Assembly (NCBI RefSeq): GCF_000308655.1
Contig: NZ_BAGC01000051.1
Location: 1-58,441, forward strand
Direction of reading: 5' to 3'
Source: Nocardia niigatensis NBRC 100131
Lineage (GTDB): Bacteria > Actinomycetota > Actinomycetes > Mycobacteriales > Mycobacteriaceae
Length of the DNA: 58,441 nucleotides
Below the pieces are notes generated by a model, which was not told where the DNA came from, made no database searches, and saw only the letters and a program-made list of their open reading frames with translations. Shown one piece after another: positions 32,401 to 40,321 of this stretch (position 1 is the first letter of the stretch; every line of letters begins with the position of its first letter). The translations under genes and the position numbers were made by a program.

Positions 32401-33028
32401 CGGAGACCTCGTCGCCCCAGAACTCCACGCGCACCGGATGATCCGCCGTCGGCGGGAAGACGTCCAGAATGCCGCCGCGCACCGCGAACTCGCCGCGCTT
32501 GCCGACCATGTCGACGCGCTCGTAGGCGAATTCCACCAGCCGAGCGAGCAATCGATCGAAGTCGAACTCGGCGCCGCGGCGCAGCACGATGGGCTCGATC
32601 TCCCCCAGCCCCGCCGCCATCGGCTGCATGAGCGAGCGCACCGTGGTGACCACCACCCGCAGCGGCCCCGCGAAGCCCGGATCCTCCGGATGCGCCAGCC
32701 GGCGCAGCACCTGCAACCGGCGGCCGACCGTGTCCGCGCCCGGAGAGAGCCGCTCGTGCGGCAGCGTCTCCCAGGACGGGAACAGCGCGACCGTGTCGCC
32801 CAGCATCTCCGTCAGCTCGACGGCCAGATCGTCGGCCTCGCGCCCGGTGGCCGTCACCACCAGCAGCGGGCGCTGCCCGGCAATGGTGGTCGCCACGAAC
32901 GGCCGCACCGCCGACGGGGCGACCAGCATCGCCGACTCCCGGCCGATCAGGCTCGTGACCTGCGCCAGCGCGGCGTCGGCACCGGCCACCGCAGCCAGTC
33001 CCGCCAGAGGTGGACGTTGGGTGGTCAT
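29411..33028 (-). CDS. mfd: Transcription-repair coupling factor Mfd
   Basis: A 1205-aa protein of full family length. In order: the UvrB-like N-terminal module, the RNA-polymerase interaction domain ([40 protein letters not shown]), and the RecG-like ATPase with Walker A ([20 protein letters not shown]), DEEQ box ([11 protein letters not shown]), motif III [9 protein letters not shown] and TRG region ([20 protein letters not shown]). It displaces stalled RNA polymerase and recruits UvrA. ATG 33028 has GAGGAG 8 bases upstream; the longer start at 33070 lacks one. Confidence 0.97.
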   Translation of the reverse strand: [1205 protein letters not shown]

Positions 33029-33262
33029 GGGGCGGACTCCTCGGCGCAGATCAGCGTTGCAGACGGCCAACCGAGTCTAATCACCCACGGTGACAGCTTC
33101 AGCAGGCAGACGTACTCGATGACCCGCCCGGGAGCCCGGGGTGCGGGCGGGCGACTGATTTCGCCGCCCGAGCGGGGCCGGAGCCTGTGATAACAATGGT
33201 CAGCGGGAGGAGGTCCGGGGCTCGGCCCGCTGTGACCAGAACACCCGGGTCCAGGGGACAGC

Positions 33263-34519
33263 ATGACCACACCGCCACCCGCTCCACCCAGCGGCGGCCG
33301 ACCCGATCACCACACCAATCCACCGCCTTCCGACAGCCAGTGGGCCCCCACCGAGCAGTGGCAAGGACAACCGGTCCAACCGCCCGCCCAGCCTCGAGGG
33401 CAGTACCCGCCGCAGCAGCAATTCGGGCAGCCGCAGGAGCAATTCGGGCAGGCTGCAGGCCAAAATGGTCCTGCGCAGGAGTACCCGCCACGGGAAGTCG
33501 GTGCGCCGCAGGGGCCTGACGTCGATCCGTACGCACAGTTCGGTTCCCCGCGGGCACAGTTCAGTGCGCAGCAGGCACAATTCAGTGCGCAGCAGGCACA
33601 GTTCAGTGCGCAGCAGTACCAATTCGGTGCCCCACAAAACCAGTTCAGCGCCCCACAAAACCAGTCCGGCGCCCCGCAGAACCAGTTCGGTTCGCCGCAA
33701 GGGCAATTCGGGCAGCAGCCGCCCTTCCCCGCGCCGGGGCAGTACGGCGTGCAACCGCCACCGGTCGCACAGCCGTTGGGGCGCAACAAGAATCGGATGA
33801 TCCTGCCGGCGCTGGCCGGAGTCGTGGTGCTGGCGGTAGGTGCGGTGATCGCCGTGGTGGCGACCCGATCCGATGATTCGGGCGGTACGCAGGCCCAGAC
33901 CACGGCGACCTCGAGCGCGGCCGCCACCACCAAAACCGGTGCGGGCAAGAACGATCCGGCCGCGCTGGTGCTGGCGGTCGACGACCTGCCGGTCGGCTGG
34001 ACCGAGGACACCAAGAAGGAGCAACAGACCAACGGCGGCACCGACGAGGCCCGCGTCTCGGGCGAGACCCCGGACTGCACCGCGAAGCTGAAGAAGGAAG
34101 CCGCCCCGCCCGCGACCAAGCCGACGGCCAAGGCCACCTCCGCCTTCGGCCAGAAGGGCGGATACGGCGGCGCCTCGGTGACGACGACGGTCGCGTTCCG
34201 CCCGCAGAGCGAGATCCAGAGCGAGTTCGACGAGGAGAAGGACGCCTCCGACAGCTGCCCGACGGTGATCTACGACGGCATGCAGATCGTCTACACGAAG
34301 ATCCCGAACATTCCGGCGGTCGGCGACGCGATCATCGGCTACCAGATGGACGCCACCGCGGCCGGCGGCGGACAGGCCCGCGGCCTGCACTACGTGTGCC
34401 GGTCCGGCGGCAAGATCTGGTATTTCGACTACAACGCCAACGTCAACGACTACCATGCCGACGAGGCCAACCGCCTGTTCACCAAGGCCCTCACCAAGTG
34501 GCAGACGGGGATCAAGTAG
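33263..34519 (+). CDS. Membrane protein with Gln-rich heptapeptide repeat and extracellular domain
   Basis: A 418-aa protein. The cytoplasmic N-terminus (1-180) is Pro/Gln-rich and includes about nine heptads of the type [AN]QF[SG]AxQ (residues 91-153). One membrane helix follows (MILPALAGVVVLAVGAVIAV, about 182-203). A Ser/Thr/Ala linker then leads to an extracellular domain with three conserved-looking cysteines (TPDCTAKL, DSCPTVIY, HYVCRSGG). The layout is that of actinobacterial single-pass proteins with a disordered cytoplasmic tail and a folded outer domain. Divergent from mfd. Function unknown. Confidence 0.8.
   Translation: MTTPPPAPPSGGRPDHHTNPPPSDSQWAPTEQWQGQPVQPPAQPRGQYPPQQQFGQPQEQFGQAAGQNGPAQEYPPREVGAPQGPDVDPYAQFGSPRAQFSAQQAQFSAQQAQFSAQQYQFGAPQNQFSAPQNQSGAPQNQFGSPQGQFGQQPPFPAPGQYGVQPPPVAQPLGRNKNRMILPALAGVVVLAVGAVIAVVATRSDDSGGTQAQTTATSSAAATTKTGAGKNDPAALVLAVDDLPVGWTEDTKKEQQTNGGTDEARVSGETPDCTAKLKKEAAPPATKPTAKATSAFGQKGGYGGASVTTTVAFRPQSEIQSEFDEEKDASDSCPTVIYDGMQIVYTKIPNIPAVGDAIIGYQMDATAAGGGQARGLHYVCRSGGKIWYFDYNANVNDYHADEANRLFTKALTKWQTGIK
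33533..33718 (+). repeat. 21-bp in-frame tandem repeat
   Basis: About nine units of 21 bp encode the heptads; three consecutive units encoding AQFSAQQ are almost identical at the DNA level (33554..33617), and the later units have GCCCCACAAAACCAG-type drift. Being multiples of three, copy-number changes keep the frame. Confidence 0.85.
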
Positions 34520-34596
34520 CCGATCGGTGAAACCGGCTGCGCCGCAGGCCGATCGAAACCGGCCGCACCGCAGGACTGCTCGCTACGCGCGCACGC

Positions 34597-35244
34597 TCAC
34601 TGCACGTAGCGACGCAGCCGCCGGGCCGCGAATTCGCGGAAGTAGGCGACCTTCTCCTCGGGCACGATGCTCGGCAGCAGGAAGTACCAGGCCCGCTCCA
34701 TGCGGCTCGCCATCTGATCGATGGACTCCGTGCTGACCGCGACGATGTGGACGCCCGTGGTCATCTCCTGCAGCAGCAGGCCGATGGTATCGGGATCCAG
34801 ATCGGGTTTGAGATCCCCCTGGGCGATCGCGCGTTCGGCGAGCAAACGGTGCGTCTCACCCCACGTCTTGGCGATATTGTCGCCGGTCGCGCCGCGGTAG
34901 TCGCCGATCTGGTGGGTGAGCTTGAGCATCGCGCCGACCATCGGATCGTTCATGGTGAGATCGGCGACCACATAGGTGATCCCGATGCACGCCTCCAGCG
35001 CCGGCACCCGCGGATCGAAGAATCCCTGGCATGCGCTGACCAGTCGCTCGTTGCCCTGATCGACGACCGCGCGGGCCAGTTCTTCCTTGGATCCGAAGTG
35101 AAAGTACAACGCGCCCTTGGTCACATTCGACTGCGCGATGATCTCGGACAGGGACGCGTTCGCGTAGCCCAGTCGCAGAAAGACATCGGCAGCGCCCGCG
35201 AGCACGGAATCGCGAGTGATCTCCGCACGCGCTTGCCTAGCCAT
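34597..35244 (-). CDS. TetR-family regulator of the gamma-butyrolactone-receptor type
   Basis: A 215-aa protein. The HTH (LGYANASLSEIIAQSNVTKG, ALYFHFGSKEELARAVVDQG) fits the ArpA/ScbR group closely, including VTKGALYFHFxSKEELA. The ligand domain has the length and the WxxP-like C-terminus of that family (MERAWYFLLPSIVPEEKVAY). Gamma-butyrolactone receptors control antibiotic and morphology genes in streptomycetes. No AfsA-type synthase is in the window. An 18-bp direct repeat lies 30 bp upstream. Stops at 34597. Confidence 0.8.
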   Translation of the reverse strand: MARQARAEITRDSVLAGAADVFLRLGYANASLSEIIAQSNVTKGALYFHFGSKEELARAVVDQGNERLVSACQGFFDPRVPALEACIGITYVVADLTMNDPMVGAMLKLTHQIGDYRGATGDNIAKTWGETHRLLAERAIAQGDLKPDLDPDTIGLLLQEMTTGVHIVAVSTESIDQMASRMERAWYFLLPSIVPEEKVAYFREFAARRLRRYVQ

Positions 35245-35273
35245 CAGAGCCGCCTGTCATCAAACCAGCCATC

Positions 35274-35309
35274 CTGAAGTAGACCGATATCCCGAAGTTG
35301 ACCGACATC
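35274..35309. promoter_or_regulatory. Two 18-bp tandem direct repeats before the TetR gene
   Basis: CTGAAGTAGACCGATATC and CCGAAGTTGACCGACATC are adjacent and match at 15 of 18 positions. They lie 30-65 bp upstream of the butyrolactone-receptor-type gene. The usual ARE operators of this family are palindromic, so this tandem arrangement may serve another protein or be an unusual operator. Confidence 0.5.
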
Positions 35310-35472
35310 ACAGTTCGAACAGCACTCGAAGGATGGGTGAACCGTACCACCCGGCTGCGCGCTGCCAGCCGATTCGAGCATTCGACCCGTCCTCCTTCGC
35401 AATTCGCTGGTTAACTGTCCAGTTCTGCCCCGCTAGGACAGACATATCAGACTGAATTCAGACCGCCGGGTT

Positions 35473-36126
35473 CTATAACCCTTTGCCGCTCGGCCATTCC
35501 GACGCCAGTTCGGGTTCCGCTTCCAGATGCGTGAGGCCGTTCCAGCACAGGTTGACCAGGTGCGCGGCCACCACTTCCTTCGACGGCTGGCGCTCGTCCA
35601 GCCACCACGTCGCCGCCGTCGCAACCATTCCCACCAGCGCCTGCCCGTACAACGTCGCCAGATTCGGGTCCAGCCCGCGGCGCTCGAAATCCCCGGCGAG
35701 AATGTGCGCCACCTGATTCACGGCCTCGTTCAGCAGACTCGAGTACGTGCCCTCCGCCGCCGACACCGGCTGATCCCGCATCAGGATCCGGAAGCCGTCG
35801 GTCCGCTCCTCCATATAGGTGAGCAACGCCAGCGTCACCTGCTCGAGCCGCACCCGCGAACGGTTCTGGGTCAGCGACGAGGTGATCATCTCCAGCAACG
35901 TCGACATCTCCCGGTCGACCACCACGGCGTAGAGCCCCTCCTTGCCGCCGAAGTGCTCGTACACCACCGGTTTCGACACCTGGGCGCGCGCCGCGATCTC
36001 CTCTATCGAGGTGGCGTCGTACCCCCGCTCCGCGAACAGCGCCCGGCCGATCTCGATGAGCTGCTGGCGGCGCTGGGTGCCGGTCATACGCGGCCGCGCC
36101 GGCTTGGAGCCCTCGCCCGTCGTCAT
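35473..36126 (-). CDS. TetR-family regulator, orthologue of the glmU-linked mycobacterial gene
   Basis: A 217-aa TetR protein with ATG 36126 and AGGTGG just upstream. The HTH is YDATSIEEIAARAQVSKPVV with YEHFGGKEGLYAVVVDRE. The ligand domain follows with LYGQALVGMVATAATWWLDE, found in the Rv1019-type group. In M. tuberculosis the TetR gene between mfd and glmU (Rv1019, from memory) is the positional counterpart. A partial dyad (TATAGA..TCTATG, 36209..36234) upstream may be its site. Target unknown; mfd, mazG or glmU are candidates. Confidence 0.85.
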   Translation of the reverse strand: MTTGEGSKPARPRMTGTQRRQQLIEIGRALFAERGYDATSIEEIAARAQVSKPVVYEHFGGKEGLYAVVVDREMSTLLEMITSSLTQNRSRVRLEQVTLALLTYMEERTDGFRILMRDQPVSAAEGTYSSLLNEAVNQVAHILAGDFERRGLDPNLATLYGQALVGMVATAATWWLDERQPSKEVVAAHLVNLCWNGLTHLEAEPELASEWPSGKGL

Positions 36127-36293
36127 CGCCACCTGCCCTTTCGCCCTGCCCCCGAGCACCTTTGCAGGGGGTGCGGGGCCCTCGGCCGCCGCGCATTCGT
36201 ACGTAGCCTATAGACAGACACGTTCGAATCTATGTAAGCGGTTCGACGTGGAGGCGTACTTCATGCGAGGATCAGACCCGCATGAAGCGCCAA

Positions 36294-36364
36294 TCCGCCG
36301 TGGTGTAATGGCAGCACAACTGATTTTGGTTCAGTTTGTCCAGGTTCGAGTCCTGGCGGCGGAG
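36294..36364 (+). tRNA. tRNA-Gln (anticodon TTG)
   Basis: The acceptor stem TCCGCCG pairs with CGGCGGA (36357..36363). The anticodon arm is ACTGA-TTTTGGT-TCAGT with TTG at positions 34-36, giving Gln (CAA/CAG). The T arm is CCAGG-TTCGAGT-CCTGG. The 3' CCA is not encoded. It lies just ahead of glmU, as in mycobacteria. Confidence 0.97.
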
Positions 36365-36489
36365 CTCGCGAGCAGGGTCGATATGGTTGGCCCCGCACAA
36401 CATCGCTGACCCACACTGTGGCGTTGACCCGCACTGTGGCCCAGCACAACCTGACTCAGCACATGATGACCGGCAGCCGAGGGAGATCC

Positions 36490-37995
36490 ATGCCACAGCA
36501 GACCGCCGTCGTCGTTCTCGCCGCCGGAGCCGGAACCCGAATGCGGTCCAAGACACCCAAGGTGTTGCACCCGCTCGCCGGTCGGAGCATGCTCGCCCAC
36601 GCGCTGCATGCCGCGCACGAGATCGACCCGACGGCGCTCATCACCGTGATCGGACACGACCGTGAACAGGTCGGCGACGCGGTCGGCAAGGTGGGTGCCG
36701 AACTGGGCCGCCAGATCACCCTGGCGGTGCAGGATGAACAGCGCGGCACCGGGCACGCCGTGCAGTGCGCGCTCGCCTCGCTGCCGGAGAACTTCACCGG
36801 CGACGTCCTCGTCACCTATGCCGACGTGCCACTGCTGGACGGGCACACGCTGCACGCGCTGCTCGACGAACACCGCAGCTACTCGGACGGATCCGCCGTC
36901 ACCGTACTGACTTTCGAGCCCGAGGACCCCAACGGCTACGGGCGCATCGTGCGTGACGCCGAGGGCCAAGTGCTGGAGATCGTCGAGCACGCCGACGCCA
37001 GCCCGGCACAGGCGGCCATCACCGAGGTCAACTCCGGCGTCTACGTCTTCGACGCGGCCGTGCTGCGAATCATGATCTCGCGCATCGACACCGCCAACGC
37101 CCGCCACGAGCTGTACCTCACCGACGTGCTCAAGCTGGCCCGCGAGGCCGGGCACCCGGTGCACGGCGCGCGGCTGATCGATTCCGCCAAGGTCACCGGC
37201 GTGAACGACCGGGTGCAGCTGGCCGGCGCCGCCCGCACCCTGAACCGCTACATCCTGGAACGGCACATGCGCGCCGGGGTCACCATCATCGACCCGGGCA
37301 GCACCTGGATCGACGGCAATGTGGTCATCGGCCGCGACGCGATCATCCGGCCGGGCGTACAGCTGTTGGGCGACACCGTGATCGGCGAGGACGCCGAGAT
37401 CGGACCCGACTGCACGCTCACGGACGTGACCGTCGGCGACGGCGCCAAGGTGGTGCGCACGCACGGCGAGAAGTCGAGCATCGGCCCGGGCGCCAGCGTC
37501 GGCCCCTTCGCCTATCTGCGGCCCGGCACCTCGCTCGGCGCCGAGGGCAAGATCGGCGGCTTCGTCGAGACCAAGAACGCCACCATCGGCGCGCACTCCA
37601 AGGTCCCGCACCTCACCTATGTGGGCGACGCCACCATCGGCGAATACAGCAATATCGGGGCGTCCAGCGTCTTCGTCAATTACGACGGGGTCAAGAAGCA
37701 CCACACGACGGTCGGCTCGCACGTGCGCACGGGCAGCGACACCATGTTCGTCGCGCCGATCACCGTGGGTGACGGCGCGTATTCGGCGGCGGGTACTGTA
37801 CTGCGCAGAAGCGTTCCCCCGGGAGCGCTCGCGGTGTCGGGTGGAGCACAACGCAACATTGACGGCTGGGTGCAGCGCAATCGCCCCGGCACCGATGCAG
37901 CCCGCGCGGCCGAAGCGGCTCTCGCGGCGCTCCCGGATGATCCGCCGGGAACCACCGAGATATCCAACGAGCAAAAGGATGGCGAACGTCAGTGA
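36490..37995 (+). CDS. glmU: Bifunctional UDP-GlcNAc pyrophosphorylase / GlcN-1-P acetyltransferase
   Basis: A 501-aa protein. The N-terminal uridyltransferase shows VVVLAAGAGTRMRSKTPKVL with the catalytic loop GAGTRM..K. The C-terminal left-handed beta-helix carries the hexapeptide repeats (IGEDAEIGPDCTL onward, FVETKNATIGAHSKVPHLTY, YSNIGASSVFVNYDGV) that form the acetyl-CoA site. It makes UDP-GlcNAc for peptidoglycan. ATG 36490 follows GGGAG by 4 bases; an earlier start at 36418 is open. Coupled to prs by a GTGA overlap. The Ala/Arg-rich tail after about residue 460 is typical of actinobacteria. Confidence 0.97.
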   Translation: MPQQTAVVVLAAGAGTRMRSKTPKVLHPLAGRSMLAHALHAAHEIDPTALITVIGHDREQVGDAVGKVGAELGRQITLAVQDEQRGTGHAVQCALASLPENFTGDVLVTYADVPLLDGHTLHALLDEHRSYSDGSAVTVLTFEPEDPNGYGRIVRDAEGQVLEIVEHADASPAQAAITEVNSGVYVFDAAVLRIMISRIDTANARHELYLTDVLKLAREAGHPVHGARLIDSAKVTGVNDRVQLAGAARTLNRYILERHMRAGVTIIDPGSTWIDGNVVIGRDAIIRPGVQLLGDTVIGEDAEIGPDCTLTDVTVGDGAKVVRTHGEKSSIGPGASVGPFAYLRPGTSLGAEGKIGGFVETKNATIGAHSKVPHLTYVGDATIGEYSNIGASSVFVNYDGVKKHHTTVGSHVRTGSDTMFVAPITVGDGAYSAAGTVLRRSVPPGALAVSGGAQRNIDGWVQRNRPGTDAARAAEAALAALPDDPPGTTEISNEQKDGERQ

Positions 37996-38972
37996 CCGCG
38001 TTCTCTACCGATAACCAGAAGAATCTGATGCTGTTCTCGGGGCGCGCTCATCCTGAGCTCGCCGAGGCGGTGGCCAAGGAACTCAACGTCCACGTCACTC
38101 CCCAGACCGCACGCGACTTCGCGAACGGTGAGACATTCGTCCGGTTCGAGGAATCGGTCCGCGGCTCCGACGCTTTCGTGCTGCAGAGCTTCCCGGCCCC
38201 GCTGAACCAGTGGGTCATGGAACACCTGATCATGATCGACGCGCTCAAGCGCGGTTCGGCCAAGCGCATCACCTCGGTGCTGCCCTTCTACCCCTACGCC
38301 CGCCAGGACAAGAAGCACCGCGGCCGCGAGCCCATCTCGGCCCGCCTGATCGCGGACCTGCTCAAGACCGCGGGCGCGGACCGCATCATCACCATCGACC
38401 TGCACACCGATCAGATCCAGGGCTTCTTCGACGGCCCGGTCGATCACATGCACGCGCAGGTGCAGCTGGCCGAGCACATCCGCAACAACTACGACCTGTC
38501 CAACATCACGGTCGTCTCCCCCGACGCCGGCCGCGTGAAGGTCGCCGAGAAGTGGGCCAACTCGCTGGCCGACGCGCCGATGGCGTTCATCCACAAGACC
38601 CGCGACCCGCTGGTCCCCAACCAGACCGTCTCCAACCGCGTGGTCGGTGAGGTCGAGGGCCGCACCTGCATCCTGATCGACGACATGATCGACACCGGCG
38701 GCACCATCGCCGGCGCCGTCAAGGTGCTCAAGGCGGCCGGCGCGGGCGACGTGGTCATCGCCGCCACCCACGGCATCCTGTCCGACCCGGCCGCCGAGCG
38801 TCTCGCCAACTGCGGGGCCAAAGAGGTCGTGGTGACCAACACCCTGCCGATCGAAGAGGCCAAGAAGTTCCCGACGCTGACCGTGCTGTCGATCGCCCCG
38901 CTGCTGGCGCAGACCATCCGCGAGGTCTTCGAAAACGGTTCCGTCACCGGCCTTTTCAACGGGAACGCGTAA
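37992..38972 (+). CDS. prs: Ribose-phosphate pyrophosphokinase (PRPP synthetase)
   Basis: A 326-aa class I enzyme. Flexible loop and substrate residues include FYPYARQDKKHRGREPISAR, the metal/ATP site IITIDLHTDQIQGFFDGPVD, and the PRPP-binding loop CILIDDMIDTGGTIAGAV. The product PRPP feeds purine, pyrimidine, His, Trp and NAD synthesis, and arabinogalactan precursor (DPA) synthesis in this order. The GTG start overlaps the glmU stop. It ends ahead of a strong stem-loop. Confidence 0.97.
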   Translation: MTAFSTDNQKNLMLFSGRAHPELAEAVAKELNVHVTPQTARDFANGETFVRFEESVRGSDAFVLQSFPAPLNQWVMEHLIMIDALKRGSAKRITSVLPFYPYARQDKKHRGREPISARLIADLLKTAGADRIITIDLHTDQIQGFFDGPVDHMHAQVQLAEHIRNNYDLSNITVVSPDAGRVKVAEKWANSLADAPMAFIHKTRDPLVPNQTVSNRVVGEVEGRTCILIDDMIDTGGTIAGAVKVLKAAGAGDVVIAATHGILSDPAAERLANCGAKEVVVTNTLPIEEAKKFPTLTVLSIAPLLAQTIREVFENGSVTGLFNGNA

Positions 38973-38991
38973 CCGGTCCGTCCGACTTCAT

Positions 38992-39031
38992 CGACGAGCG
39001 CCCCTCCTGCCCGCAGGAGGGGCGCTCGTCG
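38992..39031 (+). terminator. 18-bp stem-loop terminator after glmU-prs
   Basis: CGACGAGCGCCCCTCCTG (38992..39009) pairs perfectly with 39014..39031 around a CCCG loop. It begins 19 bp past the prs stop and has no U-tract. It marks the end of the glmU-prs operon, ahead of a separate gene at 39164. Confidence 0.85.
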
Positions 39032-39163
39032 CGTTCCCGACCGTGGCCGCCCACGCGGGAATGGCGGCGGCAATGGATGTCCGTTTCGAGTGGCAAGCGG
39101 TAGCGTTGGATCGAACTCGAGGTTTGCTACTGGTGCGCTCATAGCGCGGAGAGGTGGTGCCGA

Positions 39164-39496
39164 ATGGCCGGCCAGCCCGATGAGGACGATGCCCGCGTGA
39201 TGGACGAGATCTTCGACACCGATCAGGTCTTCGACAGCGATGTCGACAACCTCGACTATGACCTCGGCGACGACGACCAAGAGGACGAGATCCGCGAGTA
39301 CACGCGGTTCATCACCGATCCGCCCGAGGACCTCGTCATCCGCAATCGCGAGAACGACGACACCGGACGCCTCGGCATCGCGTCCGAACTCGACCAGGAG
39401 TGGACCCGCCGGCGGCAGCGCGAGGAGTTCGTCGCCGAGGACGACCGGCCCGCGGAGGTCGCCGCCATGGAGATCGTGGAGGAACCCGGCGACTAG
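39164..39496 (+). CDS. Acidic hypothetical protein
   Basis: A 110-aa protein with GAGAGG 9 bases upstream of the ATG. It is strongly acidic (DEDDARVMDEIFDTDQVFDS, DDDQEDEI) with no Cys or membrane segment. The middle (REYTRFITDPPEDLVIRNRE) and a helical end (LDQEWTRRRQREEFVAEDDR) look structured or partner-binding. No family recognised. It precedes the DUF4190 gene by 70 bp. Confidence 0.65.
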   Translation: MAGQPDEDDARVMDEIFDTDQVFDSDVDNLDYDLGDDDQEDEIREYTRFITDPPEDLVIRNRENDDTGRLGIASELDQEWTRRRQREEFVAEDDRPAEVAAMEIVEEPGD

Positions 39497-39566
39497 GACT
39501 GTTGCGCAGCACGTACCGCAGCGGGATATCCGTGAAGAGGCACACCACGATCGAGGAGGGCGCGAC

Positions 39567-40319
39567 ATGAGCACGCCGCCGCACGAACCCGGCAAGCCGT
39601 CGGAGGAATCCGGCACCGGACCGGCCGACATGTTCAAGAAGGAATCCGACACCCCGGCCGCCGGCACGCCGCAGGCCCCGGACGAACCGGTCACGGACGA
39701 ACCCACGACGCAGTACACCCCGGGCACTCCCCCGGCCGGTCAGCCCGACCTGACACAGTTCAACCCCGCGGCGCACTACGATCCCGCCACCCGGTTCAAC
39801 CCCGTCCCGGAGGGCAATCCCAATCCTGCCGACGCCGCGCCCCCGCAGTATCCGTCGGGCGGGGTGTACGGGTATCCGCCGCAGAGTGAGCAGCCGCCCG
39901 TCGCCTATCCGGGCGGTGGATTTCCGCCCTACCCGAACGCTCCCCACCCGCAGGGCGGACAGCAGCCCTATCCCCAAGGCGCGCAGCCGCCGTACCCGCA
40001 GCAGTTCGGGCCCGGCCAGCAGCCGCCCTACGGTCAGCAGCCGTATCCGCCCTACCCGGGCGGCGCGAATTTCGGTGCGCCGCCGCCGCGTTCAGGGCCG
40101 CAGACCTTCTCGATCATCGGATTCGTCTGCGCGGCCATCGCACTCATCTTCTGCCCGCCGCTGTTCGGCATCGCGGGCATCGTGCTCGGCGTGATCGGGC
40201 ACAACAAGGGCGAGCCGCTGGGCAAATGGGCCGCGGTCGCCTCCGGGGTGGCGCTGGTCGTGGGCATCATCATCGGGGTCGCGATCTACGGCTCCGGGAT
40301 GATGACGAACACTAATTGA
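39567..40319 (+). CDS. DUF4190 membrane protein with Pro-rich cytoplasmic tail
   Basis: A 250-aa protein; ATG 39567 follows GAGGAGG by 7 bases. Residues 1-185 are Pro/Gln/Tyr-rich and disordered (PYPQGAQPPYPQQFGPGQQP and similar). Two membrane helices at the C-terminus (FSIIGFVCAAIALIFCPPLF, GIAGIVLGVIGHNKG; then AAVASGVALVVGIIIGVAI) match the DUF4190 signature. Such proteins are common in actinobacteria and of unknown role. Confidence 0.85.
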   Translation: MSTPPHEPGKPSEESGTGPADMFKKESDTPAAGTPQAPDEPVTDEPTTQYTPGTPPAGQPDLTQFNPAAHYDPATRFNPVPEGNPNPADAAPPQYPSGGVYGYPPQSEQPPVAYPGGGFPPYPNAPHPQGGQQPYPQGAQPPYPQQFGPGQQPPYGQQPYPPYPGGANFGAPPPRSGPQTFSIIGFVCAAIALIFCPPLFGIAGIVLGVIGHNKGEPLGKWAAVASGVALVVGIIIGVAIYGSGMMTNTN

Positions 40320-40321
40320 CC

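Noticed and set aside
33533..33718. Tandem repeat considered as a CRISPR array
   Set aside because: The units are 21 bp, adjacent without spacers, and in frame within a coding gene.
36418..36489. Longer N-terminus for GlmU
   Set aside because: The extra 24 residues do not fit the family start MPQQTAVVVLAAG, which has its own ribosome site.
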